Of a stretch of DNA of 64,000 nt, positions 46,505 to 55,336 are shown piece by piece. The stretch lies in the NCBI GenBank assembly GCA_017640665.1, contig JAEPQE010000004.1, positions 186,001 to 250,000 of the forward strand, in the 5' to 3' direction. A model generated the notes under the pieces. That model saw only the letters and a program-made list of their open reading frames with translations, had not been told where the DNA came from and ran no database searches. How positions within the stretch are numbered: the stretch's first letter is position 1; each line of letters starts with the position of its first letter. The position numbers and the translations under genes are program-made. The stretch comes from Balneolaceae bacterium. GTDB taxonomy: Bacteria; Bacteroidota; Rhodothermia; Balneolales; Balneolaceae.

Positions 46505-47986
46505 TTAATGATGTTTTAGCAAATCTTTCCGTTTCACTTTACCCGTAGCAGTTCTTGGAATTTCTTCAATAACTTTAAGCTCTTTGGGAAGTTTGAAATC
46601 GATTAGTTCATCTTTTAGCAGCTCACGGATTTCTTCGAGATTTGGAGTCTTTCCATTTGAGAGTGTTACAAATGCAGCCACTTTTTGACCCCATTCTTCA
46701 TCGGGCACACCAAGCACTACCACTTCTTTGATGGAAGGAAGTTTCTGGATGGCCTCTTCAACCTCTATAGGGTTAACATTTTCTCCCCCGGTGATGATCA
46801 AATCAGTTCTGCGTGATTCAATGAACACCATGTCAAAGGTATTTCGGTGTCCGTAATCTCCGGTGTTGAACCAGCCTTTCTTATCAAAACGGTCTTGGTT
46901 GTCCTCTTTGTGGTAATAGCCATCAAAAACCTGGGGACCTTTTAACCAGATGGTTCCTGATTGGTTTTTTCCAAGTACTTTTCCTTCATCATCTCTGATT
47001 TGGAGCTCATTGGGAGGGAATGGTTTGCCTACACTTTTCATCGGAATGTAGGCACCGGAAGGAGCTAGCGTCGGATTAGCTGCAATTTGGGCACAGGTCT
47101 CGGTCATTCCGTAGGAAGAAACTACCGGAATACCTCGCTCAACCGCTTTTCTGAGCAGGGAAGAACTGGTTGGGCCGCCGCCAAGTAGGATCGCTTTAAA
47201 GTCGCGATGAGTTTTAAAAAGCGGGTCGTTTAACAATCGTTTCAACATAGTAGGTACCAGAGAAGCTGCCTGGAAACGAGTGTTTTCACCGAGAAATTCT
47301 TTAATCATCTCTTCATGAAACACATCCATCCGATAAATACTTGTTCGGTAAATGAGCGATCTCAGAATAATTGAAATTCCACCAACATGATTTAAAGGCA
47401 GGCAAAGCAGCCAGAAGTGATTAAGATCCGGTTTGAAGTTTTTAGCCGAGGACTTAGCCGCAGCAAACATCTGTTTACGCTTTAGCGGCACAATTTTTGG
47501 TTTTGATGAAGTGCCGGAAGTAAAAAAGTATCCAAATACCTCTGAATCTTTGATTTTTGATTCGTCAGGTAGCTTCATATCCCTGATATCGAAGGTGAAC
47601 GCGTTCAGGAAGAAGTTTTCGTCCATGTGAATAACATCATCCCCTTTAAGTCTGCCTCGGTTTTTCGAATCACAAAAAATCAAGCTTGGGTTGAGTTCTA
47701 ATATTTGAGCCTCCAATTCTTTTTGTGGGAGCTTGGTATTCAAAGGGATGAAAGGGATGCCCAATTTCCAGCAGGCGGCAATAGAGAAAATCAGCATGTC
47801 GGATGATTCCGATAGAAATGCTACGGGCCATTTTAAAGAATCTGATGTTCGTTCAACAATATCCTGGAAAAAAGCCGTAAACCGATCCAGGTCGCTATAC
47901 GTAAACATACCATGTTGCGAAGTAAGGAAAACCAATTCCGGATCTGTTTTCTTAAACTCAAAAATATGTAGGCGCGATTTAAACAC
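46505..47986 (-). CDS. menE: o-Succinylbenzoate-CoA ligase
   Basis: MenE activates o-succinylbenzoate with CoA in menaquinone synthesis. The 493-residue adenylate-forming enzyme has FTSGTSSKPKIVPLKRKQM near 152, SYGMTETCAQIAANP, GWFNTGDYGH and ITGGENVNPIEVEEA, and the C-terminal catalytic lysine region ATGKVKRKDLLK. The GTG start abuts the menC stop (TAA). It is the last gene of menA-menC-menE. The substrate call rests on that context as well as length. Confidence 0.92.
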   Translation of the reverse strand: MFKSRLHIFEFKKTDPELVFLTSQHGMFTYSDLDRFTAFFQDIVERTSDSLKWPVAFLSESSDMLIFSIAACWKLGIPFIPLNTKLPQKELEAQILELNPSLIFCDSKNRGRLKGDDVIHMDENFFLNAFTFDIRDMKLPDESKIKDSEVFGYFFTSGTSSKPKIVPLKRKQMFAAAKSSAKNFKPDLNHFWLLCLPLNHVGGISIILRSLIYRTSIYRMDVFHEEMIKEFLGENTRFQAASLVPTMLKRLLNDPLFKTHRDFKAILLGGGPTSSSLLRKAVERGIPVVSSYGMTETCAQIAANPTLAPSGAYIPMKSVGKPFPPNELQIRDDEGKVLGKNQSGTIWLKGPQVFDGYYHKEDNQDRFDKKGWFNTGDYGHRNTFDMVFIESRRTDLIITGGENVNPIEVEEAIQKLPSIKEVVVLGVPDEEWGQKVAAFVTLSNGKTPNLEEIRELLKDELIDFKLPKELKVIEEIPRTATGKVKRKDLLKHH

Positions 47987-49054
47987 TTAAATTTCTTCCC
48001 AAAAAGTTAGGTCAATAGAGTTGCCGATTCCCTGAGTTTCAGAGATAATATAGGAGCCATTTATAAATCTTTCTGAGTGTGCTCCTTGTTCTTCTAACAA
48101 TGAGCCTGTAGCCAGTCCGTGTGCAAAAACTTTTGTTCCTAACCCGGATGCCAAAATTGCCGATGCCTTCCTTCCAACTATCCCATCCAAACTTGTAGTG
48201 AATACAACTTCTATATTATGAGTGTTTGCAAGCTCTTTTGTTACGGTAATGTTTTCAAAAAGACCCATTAAAGCAGGCTTTATAATAATTAGGTCACAAT
48301 TATTCTGCAGTATTAGTTCACGTGCAAGCTTTTTGTTCCCAAGAGATTCATCTGCGGCTATTTTTATCTCCGTACGGTTTTTCACCCATGCTAAACCCTC
48401 AATATCCGGTGCGGGAACCGGTTGTTCGCAATATTCGATATCTAAGTGTTCGATGGAGTTTAAGTTTTTCACTGAAGATTCTTTATCCCAGGCCTGGTTT
48501 GCATCTATTCGTAATTTGATATCCGGATATGTTTTTCTGATGAATTCCAGAGCTGATTTTTCTTTATTGAAATCAGCCCCGACTTTAAGTTTGAAAGTAT
48601 TGAACCCTTCTTCTTTCTTTTGTTTGATATGAGCGAGCATTTCTTTCTCTGATTGAATTCCAATCGCGGTATTACAATCCACTAAGGGTTTCTTTAATCC
48701 GAAAAGGTAATCTGAAAGTGATTTCTTTTCTTTTTTTGATTGGAAATCATGCCATAAAATATCCAGTCCAAAGCTCAGGGATGGAAATTGGTGAATCTGG
48801 TCAAGAACAGTTATGATTTGCCTAGCATCATTATTAAGAAAAGCTTGCTCTAGGAATTTTTTGTTCTGCTGAAGTATTACTTCAGTTTGCACAAGAGTTT
48901 CACTCGAAAAACCCGGAAGCGGGGCAACCTCTCCATAAGCCTGAATGTCCTCATGTTCAAAAACCAAAACTATTCCTTCTCGTGTTTTGAATTCATCTGA
49001 TGCGGTTTTAAAGGGTTTTTTAAACGGAATACTATATTTAAAAAATCTGAGCAT
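47987..49054 (-). CDS. menC: o-Succinylbenzoate synthase
   Basis: MenC dehydrates SHCHC to o-succinylbenzoate. The 355-residue enolase-superfamily protein has the KLKVGADF lysine, the metal ligands in RIDANQAW, IEYCEQPV and AADES, and the second lysine in IIIKPALMG. Its stop directly precedes the menE GTG, and its start overlaps the last base of menA. Confidence 0.93.
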   Translation of the reverse strand: MLRFFKYSIPFKKPFKTASDEFKTREGIVLVFEHEDIQAYGEVAPLPGFSSETLVQTEVILQQNKKFLEQAFLNNDARQIITVLDQIHQFPSLSFGLDILWHDFQSKKEKKSLSDYLFGLKKPLVDCNTAIGIQSEKEMLAHIKQKKEEGFNTFKLKVGADFNKEKSALEFIRKTYPDIKLRIDANQAWDKESSVKNLNSIEHLDIEYCEQPVPAPDIEGLAWVKNRTEIKIAADESLGNKKLARELILQNNCDLIIIKPALMGLFENITVTKELANTHNIEVVFTTSLDGIVGRKASAILASGLGTKVFAHGLATGSLLEEQGAHSERFINGSYIISETQGIGNSIDLTFWEEI

Positions 49055-49938
49055 TAGTTCAGGATAATTCCAATGGCAAATAAGATTCCAAAAATGGCCA
49101 TAAAACGGGCAGTCTGTTCAAGCAGTCCATTCAGATTTCTTTTATCGGTTTCTGTCCAAACTTTGCGGGTTTGAATTGCAGCAATTGGGAGCACCAGAAA
49201 GGGGAGGAAAACCCATGCCTCATAATTTAATTGAAAATAGAAATGGGGAGGGATTGCATATGCGAGTAAAAGCATCAACGTATATTCCCATTTAAGAACC
49301 GTTTCACCAAAAAGTACCCCAAGTGTTCGTTTTCCTGCGATTGCATCCTGCTCTATATCCCTGAGGTTATTAATAACAAGAATATTAGTACACAATGCAC
49401 CCACAGCCAGCGAAGCCCAAAATGAAGCTTCTGACCACACCAGAGTATTTACATAGTAGGTCGTCATTACAGCTACAATACCAAAGAATACGAATACAAA
49501 TACATCGCCAAGTCCATTATATCCCAGAGGGTAAGGACCTCCCGTATAAAGAACTCCAAATAATAAAGAGAGCAAACCGATCACTAATACAATCCATCCA
49601 CCTATCCAGACCAAATACAAGCCAAACAGGAAAGCCAGCGACATACTGATAATGGTGGCATTTAACATTGATTTTGGCGAGATGAGCCCGGAAGCTGTAG
49701 CCCGTTGAAAACCAATACGGTCTTCTGTGTCTGCTCCTTTTATAAAATCGAAATAATCGTTCGCGAAGTTGGTACCAATTTGGATAAGAAAAGCGCAGAG
49801 TAAAGCAACGCCTGTTGCATCAAATGAAAAGGTGTTATTGTTCCATGCAATACTTGCTCCCACTAACACCGGAGTGAAGGCGGCTGCAAGTGTTTTAGGT
49901 CGGGCTGCTTCTACCCAAAGCGCGAATTTTTTTGTCAC
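49054..49938 (-). CDS. menA: 1,4-Dihydroxy-2-naphthoate polyprenyltransferase
   Basis: MenA joins DHNA to a polyprenyl chain to form demethylmenaquinone in the inner membrane. The 294-residue UbiA-type protein has NFANDYFDFIKGADTEDRIG (first Asp-rich motif) and NNLRDIEQDAIAGKRTLGV (second), and about eight helices. It is first in the menA-C-E operon. A perfect -7 element lies 46 bases upstream of its ATG. menD, menB and menF are not in this window. Confidence 0.95.
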   Translation of the reverse strand: MTKKFALWVEAARPKTLAAAFTPVLVGASIAWNNNTFSFDATGVALLCAFLIQIGTNFANDYFDFIKGADTEDRIGFQRATASGLISPKSMLNATIISMSLAFLFGLYLVWIGGWIVLVIGLLSLLFGVLYTGGPYPLGYNGLGDVFVFVFFGIVAVMTTYYVNTLVWSEASFWASLAVGALCTNILVINNLRDIEQDAIAGKRTLGVLFGETVLKWEYTLMLLLAYAIPPHFYFQLNYEAWVFLPFLVLPIAAIQTRKVWTETDKRNLNGLLEQTARFMAIFGILFAIGIILN

Positions 49939-49983
49939 TAAACTGAAAAATTTTACTGAGTTGAAATGTGGATAAATTCAGAA

Positions 49984-49991
49984 CAAAGATA
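49984..49991 (-). promoter_or_regulatory. -7 promoter element of menA-menC-menE
   Basis: The minus strand reads TATCTTTG, a perfect TAnnTTTG, 46 bases before the menA start codon. Confidence 0.55.
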
Positions 49992-50095
49992 ATGCATTTG
50001 AGTTCTCCTAAAAATGATAAGAATAATGAAATGAGAACTTAATTTTGTTAAGCAAGTACTTAATTATTGATGCTGGGAATAAATTATTTTAAGTG

Positions 50096-50106
50096 GAAGC
50101 GCTTTT
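50096..50106. promoter_or_regulatory. AAGCGCTT palindrome upstream of glnII
   Basis: GAAGCGCTTTT, identical over 11 bases to the site upstream of amt at 43098-43108. It lies about 45 bases upstream of the glnII -33 element, as an activator or repressor site might. Confidence 0.5.
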
Positions 50107-50150
50107 TTGCCTGTATATTTTAAATGTTAATAATTTTTAGTCTAATTTAA

Positions 50151-50182
50151 TTGAGTGTTTATGAAAAAGTGCTTTATATTTG
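50151..50182 (+). promoter_or_regulatory. Promoter of glnII
   Basis: TTG at 50151-50153, 21 bases, then TATATTTG at 50175-50182. This matches the Bacteroidota -33/-7 pattern (TTG, about 19-21 bases, TAnnTTTG). A TTG at 50180 in the same frame as the gene lies inside this element, so it cannot be the start. Confidence 0.75.
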
Positions 50183-50224
50183 TGCCGAATTCTATCATTA
50201 ACCAAACAACCAAATTTTATAAGA

Positions 50225-51238
50225 ATGTCGAAGTCTAAACTTGAATACATTTGGCTAGACGGATACCAACCTACTCAAAGCCTAAGAAGTAAAACTAAAA
50301 TCATTTCTGAATTTTCGGGGAAATTGGAGGATTGTCCGGAATGGTCTTTTGATGGAAGTTCTACCGAGCAAGCAAAAGGGGGCAATTCAGACTGCCTGCT
50401 AAAACCGATTGCAATTTTTCCAGATCCGGAGGTGAAAAACGGATATCTGGTGATGACTGAAGTTTTAAATGCTGACGGTACCCCACATGAAAGTAATGGT
50501 CGTGCAACCATCGATGATCAAGACGATGATTTCTGGTTCGGATTCGAACAGGAATATTTCTTAATGGATCTTGAAACAAGATTACCTCTTGGTTTTCCGG
50601 TGAATGGATACCCGGGTCCACAAGGTCCTTATTATTGTGGAGTAGGTGGTCAAAACGCTTACGGAAGAGCATTCAAAGACGAGCATTTAGACATCTGCCT
50701 GGAAGCGGGTCTTAATGTTGAAGGAACTAATGGCGAGGTTGCTGCCGGGCAGTGGGAATGGCAGATTTTCGCAAAAGGTGCACAATCAGCGGGAGACCAG
50801 ATTTGGGTAGCCCGATACTTAATGGAAAGACTTTCTGAAAAGTACGGCGTGTACATTGAATATCATCCGAAACCGCTTGGCAAGACTGACTGGAATGGTT
50901 CAGGTATGCACGCTAATTTCTCTAACGAGTACATCAGAACTGCTGGTTCTCAAGAAAAAATTGAAAAAGTTTGCGAAGCTTTCCGCGATGTAGTGGACGA
51001 ACATATCGCCGTATATGGTGCGTATAACGAAGAACGATTAACTGGTGCTCACGAAACTGCCGCTATCGATCAGTTCTCTTATGGAGTATCCGACCGTGGT
51101 GCTTCAATTCGTATTCCAGTATACACTGTAACTCACGGATGGAGTGGTTACTTAGAAGACAGACGTCCTGCTTCTAACGCCGATCCCTACAAAGTTGCTG
51201 CCCGAATTATTAAAACAGTGAAAACAGTAACCGGATAG
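50225..51238 (+). CDS. glnII: Glutamine synthetase type II
   Basis: Glutamine synthetase fixes ammonium onto glutamate. The 337-residue product is the short, eukaryote-like type II enzyme: it starts [22 protein letters not shown] and has [12 protein letters not shown]-like [16 protein letters not shown]. It also has [10 protein letters not shown] (metal glutamates), [17 protein letters not shown], and the C-terminal [17 protein letters not shown] and DRGASIRIP. The start is the ATG at 50225, downstream of a clear promoter. A strong terminator follows. A palindrome shared with amt suggests joint nitrogen control. Confidence 0.94.
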   Translation: MSKSKLEYIWLDGYQPTQSLRSKTKIISEFSGKLEDCPEWSFDGSSTEQAKGGNSDCLLKPIAIFPDPEVKNGYLVMTEVLNADGTPHESNGRATIDDQDDDFWFGFEQEYFLMDLETRLPLGFPVNGYPGPQGPYYCGVGGQNAYGRAFKDEHLDICLEAGLNVEGTNGEVAAGQWEWQIFAKGAQSAGDQIWVARYLMERLSEKYGVYIEYHPKPLGKTDWNGSGMHANFSNEYIRTAGSQEKIEKVCEAFRDVVDEHIAVYGAYNEERLTGAHETAAIDQFSYGVSDRGASIRIPVYTVTHGWSGYLEDRRPASNADPYKVAARIIKTVKTVTG

Positions 51239-51268
51239 TATTTTTACTTTTCATCGAAGTAACTCAAG

Positions 51269-51299
51269 CCCCGCTTTCAAAAGAAGGCGGGGTTTTTTA
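51269..51299 (+). terminator. Terminator of glnII
   Basis: GC-rich stem CCCCGC (51269-51274) with GCGGGG (51287-51292), extended by CTT/AAG pairs, followed by TTTTTT. Confidence 0.92.
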
Positions 51300-51312
51300 T
51301 TGTAAGCAAAAA

Positions 51313-51651
51313 ATGAAAGAAATTAACTGGAATGAATTTGAGCAGGTTGAATTAAGAGCAGGAACTATTCTTAACGCTGAGGATTTTCCAGAGGCGCGGA
51401 AGCCTGCATATAAACTTACCATTGATTTCGGAGAAGAAATCGGGATTCGGAAATCATCTGCTCAAATTACTTATCACTATACAAAAGAGGAGCTGATTGG
51501 TAGGCAAATAATCGGTGTAGTGAATTTCCCACCTAAACAAATCGGACCTTTTATGTCAGAGTGTTTGGTGACAGGTTTTTATGACGAAAAAGGTAAGGTT
51601 GTACTTGCCACACCTGAACAGAATATTATAAACGGATCAAAATTAGGGTAG
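51313..51651 (+). CDS. csaA: CsaA-type tRNA-binding-domain protein
   Basis: CsaA is a small homodimeric protein of the tRNA-binding (EMAPII/Arc1p) OB fold with chaperone-like activity. The 112-residue length matches the family. The sequence has [29 protein letters not shown] and the end motif [24 protein letters not shown]. The start is the ATG at 51313, just after the glnII terminator. Confidence 0.92.
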   Translation: MKEINWNEFEQVELRAGTILNAEDFPEARKPAYKLTIDFGEEIGIRKSSAQITYHYTKEELIGRQIIGVVNFPPKQIGPFMSECLVTGFYDEKGKVVLATPEQNIINGSKLG

Positions 51652-51681
51652 CAATAAACACTTTGTCACTTCCATCCATTA

Positions 51682-51713
51682 TTAAAACTCTTGAGTTTTA
51701 AGAAACTTTTTTT
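51682..51713 (+). terminator. Possible terminator after csaA
   Basis: A 9-bp inverted repeat (TTAAAACTC at 51682-51690, GAGTTTTAA at 51693-51701) with a two-base loop, then GAAAC and a run of eight T. The tiny loop and low GC make it a weak terminator or a palindromic binding site. Confidence 0.5.
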
Positions 51714-51716
51714 GCA

Positions 51717-51735
51717 GATACTTTGTAAAAGTATC
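51717..51735 (+). promoter_or_regulatory. Inverted repeat at the start of the DUF2141 gene
   Basis: GATACTTT-GTA-AAAGTATC is a perfect 8-bp inverted repeat. It ends two bases before the ATG at 51738. It could be an operator or a leader hairpin. Confidence 0.45.
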
Positions 51736-51737
51736 CG

Positions 51738-52208
51738 ATGTTTTCACTACAAAATGATATGGTCAGACTTTTATTCTCCAGTTTAATTACTCTGGTTTTA
51801 TTTACAATGAATTCTTTTGCACAGGAACTCCCGGATTATGTGACGGAGAAATCAACGTCATTCACTTTACAAGTTCATGGATTTGACAAGGTAGAGGGAG
51901 AAATTAGAATCGCGATGTTCGATTCGAAAGAGGAATACACAAAAGAGCCTGTTTTTGCGGTGGTATTACCGGTAGAAGGGAAAGAGGTTGAATGGAAAGT
52001 ACCTGACTTACCTTTTGGAGAATACGCAATTGCAGTATACCATGACAAAAACAAGAATGGAAAACTGGATACTAATTTCCTTGGGATACCTAAAGAGGAC
52101 TATGGTTTTTCAAATAACGCAAGAGGAAAATTTGGTCCGGCATCCTGGGAAGATGCAAAATTTAGTATTTCAGAGCAGTCATTCACTCATCTCATAATTA
52201 TTGAATAA
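51738..52208 (+). CDS. DUF2141 exported protein
   Basis: The 156-residue product has a signal peptide (ending near NSFAQE) and the DUF2141 beta-sandwich. The hallmark is AVYHDKNKNGKLDTNFLGIPKEDYGFSNNARG, whose Asp/Asn cluster looks like a calcium-type site. The function is unknown; related genes often accompany nutrient-uptake or outer-membrane proteins. The ATG at 51738 lies right after an inverted repeat. A second in-frame ATG at 51759 (MVRLLFSS) also gives a good signal peptide. Confidence 0.85.
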   Translation: MFSLQNDMVRLLFSSLITLVLFTMNSFAQELPDYVTEKSTSFTLQVHGFDKVEGEIRIAMFDSKEEYTKEPVFAVVLPVEGKEVEWKVPDLPFGEYAIAVYHDKNKNGKLDTNFLGIPKEDYGFSNNARGKFGPASWEDAKFSISEQSFTHLIIIE

Positions 52209-52264
52209 GCTGTAACTCAGGCTTTTCATCTTCGTAGCTTCTGCCCGAATTAACACAAGTGTCT

Positions 52265-53479
52265 ATGGGCTATTTTTTAAAATCGATGATGATTGCCTTG
52301 CAGAATATCAAGGCAAATCCACTTCATACATTCCTTTCTACCTTGGGTATAATTATCGGGGTAGCCGCTATGGTCGGTATTCTTGCTTTGGGAGATGGGT
52401 TGGAGCAAACCGGAAGGGAGCAGCTTAGGAATACTACTTCTCTTAATATCCTGAACCTGAGTACTAAGCAAACAAAGGTAGTCGATAATATCAGAGTGAG
52501 CATTGAAAATCCTCCGAAAATAAGTTACAAGTATGCTAGGCATCTCTCCCATATTTATGCAGATCGTGCTCTGATTGAGTTTGTAGTAAGAGGAACGGGT
52601 GAGGCACAGCATGAGGATTCTATTACGGCTGTATATTTACAAGGTAATATGGAATTCGGACTGGAGTTTTCTCTGGATTCTTTGCATACAGGCAGATATT
52701 TCTCCCAGCAAGATGTATCCGAAAGTAGAAACGTTGCTGTAATCACCTATCAAATTGCAGATCAGTGGACGGGAGGAAACCCCTCAGAGCTACTGAATAA
52801 ATCGTTTACATCAAAAGGAGAAGAATTTGAAGTGATAGGAATTTTAGGTGAAAAAGAGCAGGACTTACCCAGAATTTTTCTACCTGTTACATCTTATCTA
52901 AAATTAATCGATAGCTTCCCAATCATTTCTTTAAAAGTAACCAACGCTGAGGAGATTCCTGAAATCGAGAGCAGTCTGAAACTGTGGCTCGATGAAAATT
53001 TTAAAGAAGGAAATGAAGCATTTAATCTGGTATCAAACAGGTCAAGGGTTGAGCAGTTCTCTCAGGGAATTCTTTTATTTAAGTTGATAATGGGTGCTAT
53101 CACCGGAATTTCTGTTTTAGTAGGTGGGATAGGAGTGATGAATGTTCTTTTAATTTCGGTAACTGAGCGAACCAAAGAAATTGGAATTCGAAAAGCTACA
53201 GGGGCTAAAAAGAAAGATATTGTTCTTCAGTTTATGGCAGAATCTGTAACCATTTCTTTCGCGGGTTGCATAGCCGGATGGGCTATTGGGATAGCAGGAA
53301 TCTTTACTTTTATACCTATCGTTAATTCGTTAACCGACATGAATTTTCGAGCGGCTTTAGGAATCGATACGATATTAGTAATCTTACTAATTGCAATGTT
53401 CATAGGAATTATCTTTGGAACCTACCCTGCCTGGAGGGCTTCTCAACTAGATCCTATTGATGCTATTCGGCATGAATGA
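52265..53479 (+). CDS. MacB/FtsX-type ABC transporter permease
   Basis: A roughly 404-residue permease: the N-terminal helix with NPLHTFLSTLGIIIGVAAMVGILALGDG is followed by a MacB periplasmic core domain (about 55-270). Three C-terminal helices include GGIGVMNVLLISVTERTKEIGIRKATGAKKKDI. Such permeases export peptides, lipoproteins or drugs together with an ATPase, which is not adjacent here. A GTG at 52259 is also in frame, but the ATG at 52265 is preferred. Confidence 0.86.
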   Translation: MGYFLKSMMIALQNIKANPLHTFLSTLGIIIGVAAMVGILALGDGLEQTGREQLRNTTSLNILNLSTKQTKVVDNIRVSIENPPKISYKYARHLSHIYADRALIEFVVRGTGEAQHEDSITAVYLQGNMEFGLEFSLDSLHTGRYFSQQDVSESRNVAVITYQIADQWTGGNPSELLNKSFTSKGEEFEVIGILGEKEQDLPRIFLPVTSYLKLIDSFPIISLKVTNAEEIPEIESSLKLWLDENFKEGNEAFNLVSNRSRVEQFSQGILLFKLIMGAITGISVLVGGIGVMNVLLISVTERTKEIGIRKATGAKKKDIVLQFMAESVTISFAGCIAGWAIGIAGIFTFIPIVNSLTDMNFRAALGIDTILVILLIAMFIGIIFGTYPAWRASQLDPIDAIRHE

Positions 53480-53483
53480 TCTG

Positions 53484-54839
53484 TTATTGTTGGTCTACTC
53501 TTATATCCGCACTTCTGGTTTTTATGACCATTTGGCCATTTCCAGATCCAACTGTTCCTGATAAAACTAATTCATTATTCGACTTAGTGAGTTGTTGACT
53601 ATCAATAACCAAGGACGATGTAAACTTCCCATACCTTGTTTCTACATTAATTGATCCTGAATATTTCTTTTTGAGGTGTAAAGTCACATCTCCATACTGG
53701 GAGTCAATCATAACCAGATCAAGTTCATTAATTGCTTCAACGGTGATGTCGTTGGACCTGTTTATAATTTCAAGAGTCGACCCTTTGAAGTTCTTAACAT
53801 TCACGGGCATGTACTCGCCTTCAATCAGGAGATTCTCGCCAAGCCCATCAATTCGAACTTCTGCAGATTTATTATAAATCTGTGCCTCTCCATCAATATC
53901 TTTTAGGCTTATTTTAAGGTATTGACCATCTATGGAGACATTCTCAGTTACATTTGTTAATGTAATAGTTGCAGACTTTCCCGAAATCTCAACGCCTCTT
54001 TCTCCGGTGATATTCACAGCATTTACATGAGTGTACTCACCACTCATAGCAAATGAGTGAGAAGAATCGAGAGTTACTTTTCCGCTTTTATTACTCATAT
54101 CAATAGCTCCGGATATATCAGTTAATTCATACTCCATATAAGAACCCGATAATTTCATATCTCCTGTAATATCAAAAGCATTGAGAGTACCACTTCTGTT
54201 GGAGATATCAACGGTTCCTCTGATATTGGAAATATTCATTTTTGAATATTGTGTGCTCATAGTCACATTACCAGTAATATTTTTAACATCCACTTTGGCA
54301 GAACGATTAGAAATAGTCAACTCTCCTTCTACATCTGTAATAACTACATCCCCATATTCATTTTTTACAGAAACCAATTGCTTAGAATTTCGGATCTGAA
54401 CTAATCCACTTCGGTTTTTAATATCGACTCCCCGGGTAAAGTCAGATGCAGAGACTTTAGAATAACGAGTTTCAAGTTCAAGTATCAGCTCTCTGGGGAG
54501 TGTGATATTAATAGAATGTTTTTTAATCCTGTGATTTACTCTTTGGCCAGATTGTTTTGGAAAATCGATAACCAGCCTTGATTGGCTACCATTTTGCTCC
54601 AATTCAGGGGCAAAATTTTCGAAGAAATGTGAATAAGCTTCAGCATTTCCATCAAATTCATATTCGTAATTTAAACTTTGGGAATTAGTTCCTGTTAGCG
54701 TGATTTCCATTCCGGCATCAATCATTACATATAATTCGTTAATACCGGATAAGTCAATTTCTCCTTTTTTTGATCCTTCTTGTGCATACAGAGATACTGA
54801 AATCGACAGGTATAAAATAGGGATGAGTAATTTTTTCAT
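53484..54839 (-). CDS. DUF4097 exported repeat protein
   Basis: The 451-residue product has a signal peptide (about 1-19). A DUF4097-type right-handed beta solenoid follows. Motifs of the type ISNRSGxL/NKSAEV alternate with YSKMNI/YMEYEL/YTHVNA/YMPVNV, giving five to six repeats of about 43 residues. DUF4097 proteins sit at the envelope and are often encoded with sigma/anti-sigma pairs, as here; their function is unknown. The ATG overlaps the TGA of the anti-sigma-like gene. Confidence 0.8.
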   Translation of the reverse strand: MKKLLIPILYLSISVSLYAQEGSKKGEIDLSGINELYVMIDAGMEITLTGTNSQSLNYEYEFDGNAEAYSHFFENFAPELEQNGSQSRLVIDFPKQSGQRVNHRIKKHSINITLPRELILELETRYSKVSASDFTRGVDIKNRSGLVQIRNSKQLVSVKNEYGDVVITDVEGELTISNRSAKVDVKNITGNVTMSTQYSKMNISNIRGTVDISNRSGTLNAFDITGDMKLSGSYMEYELTDISGAIDMSNKSGKVTLDSSHSFAMSGEYTHVNAVNITGERGVEISGKSATITLTNVTENVSIDGQYLKISLKDIDGEAQIYNKSAEVRIDGLGENLLIEGEYMPVNVKNFKGSTLEIINRSNDITVEAINELDLVMIDSQYGDVTLHLKKKYSGSINVETRYGKFTSSLVIDSQQLTKSNNELVLSGTVGSGNGQMVIKTRSADIRVDQQ

Positions 54840-55336
54840 GATTGATTATCCTCGTTAAGTAAAAGGTCTTTATAGAAATCCAGTTTAGTGGCGTAAAGTC
54901 GTTTTAAGTTCTGCTGCTTGATGGGAGTTTCTCCGTTAATAAGTATGTCATGCTTAATCTCTTCGATTAAACGGTCTATTTCTTCGATTGCCATCACAGT
55001 AGATTCAAGAGAAGATTTTTTGGGTTCAGAAGCCTGATCGATCAGAAGGGGAGGCAAGTTTCTCAACTGATTTGTGGCAGAGGTAAGAGTCTCATACATC
55101 TGATCTTCACCACTTACTTGATTCCCGTCTAAAAAAGTATCCGCTGTATTGAACACACCAATTAGAGCAAACGCAACAAGAATAGCTGCAGCGTTTCCAA
55201 TCCAGAAACTACGCCAGTGCAGGTTGTGAATGGTTGGCTTAGGGTTAACATCTAAAGATTCTGATATGTTCTCCCACATCAACTCTCTCTCTTTTAAAGT
55301 AGGGGAGTCGGATGGATCATATAATGATTTATTCAT
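54836..55336 (-). CDS. Anti-sigma-factor-like membrane protein
   Basis: A 166-residue protein with a cytoplasmic N-terminus (about 1-46), one helix (WIGNAAAILVAFALIGVF, near 47-64) and a helical outside segment. It overlaps the sigma-factor gene by eight bases and the DUF4097 gene by four. That position and topology fit an anti-sigma factor, although no zinc-binding (ZAS) motif is seen. Confidence 0.65.
   Translation of the reverse strand: MNKSLYDPSDSPTLKERELMWENISESLDVNPKPTIHNLHWRSFWIGNAAAILVAFALIGVFNTADTFLDGNQVSGEDQMYETLTSATNQLRNLPPLLIDQASEPKKSSLESTVMAIEEIDRLIEEIKHDILINGETPIKQQNLKRLYATKLDFYKDLLLNEDNQS

Noticed and set aside
50094-50110. Sigma-54 promoter (TGG...TTGC) upstream of glnII
   Set aside because: The spacing between GG and GC is 12 bases instead of 10 and the flanking bases do not fit. 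A good TTG/TATATTTG promoter lies downstream.
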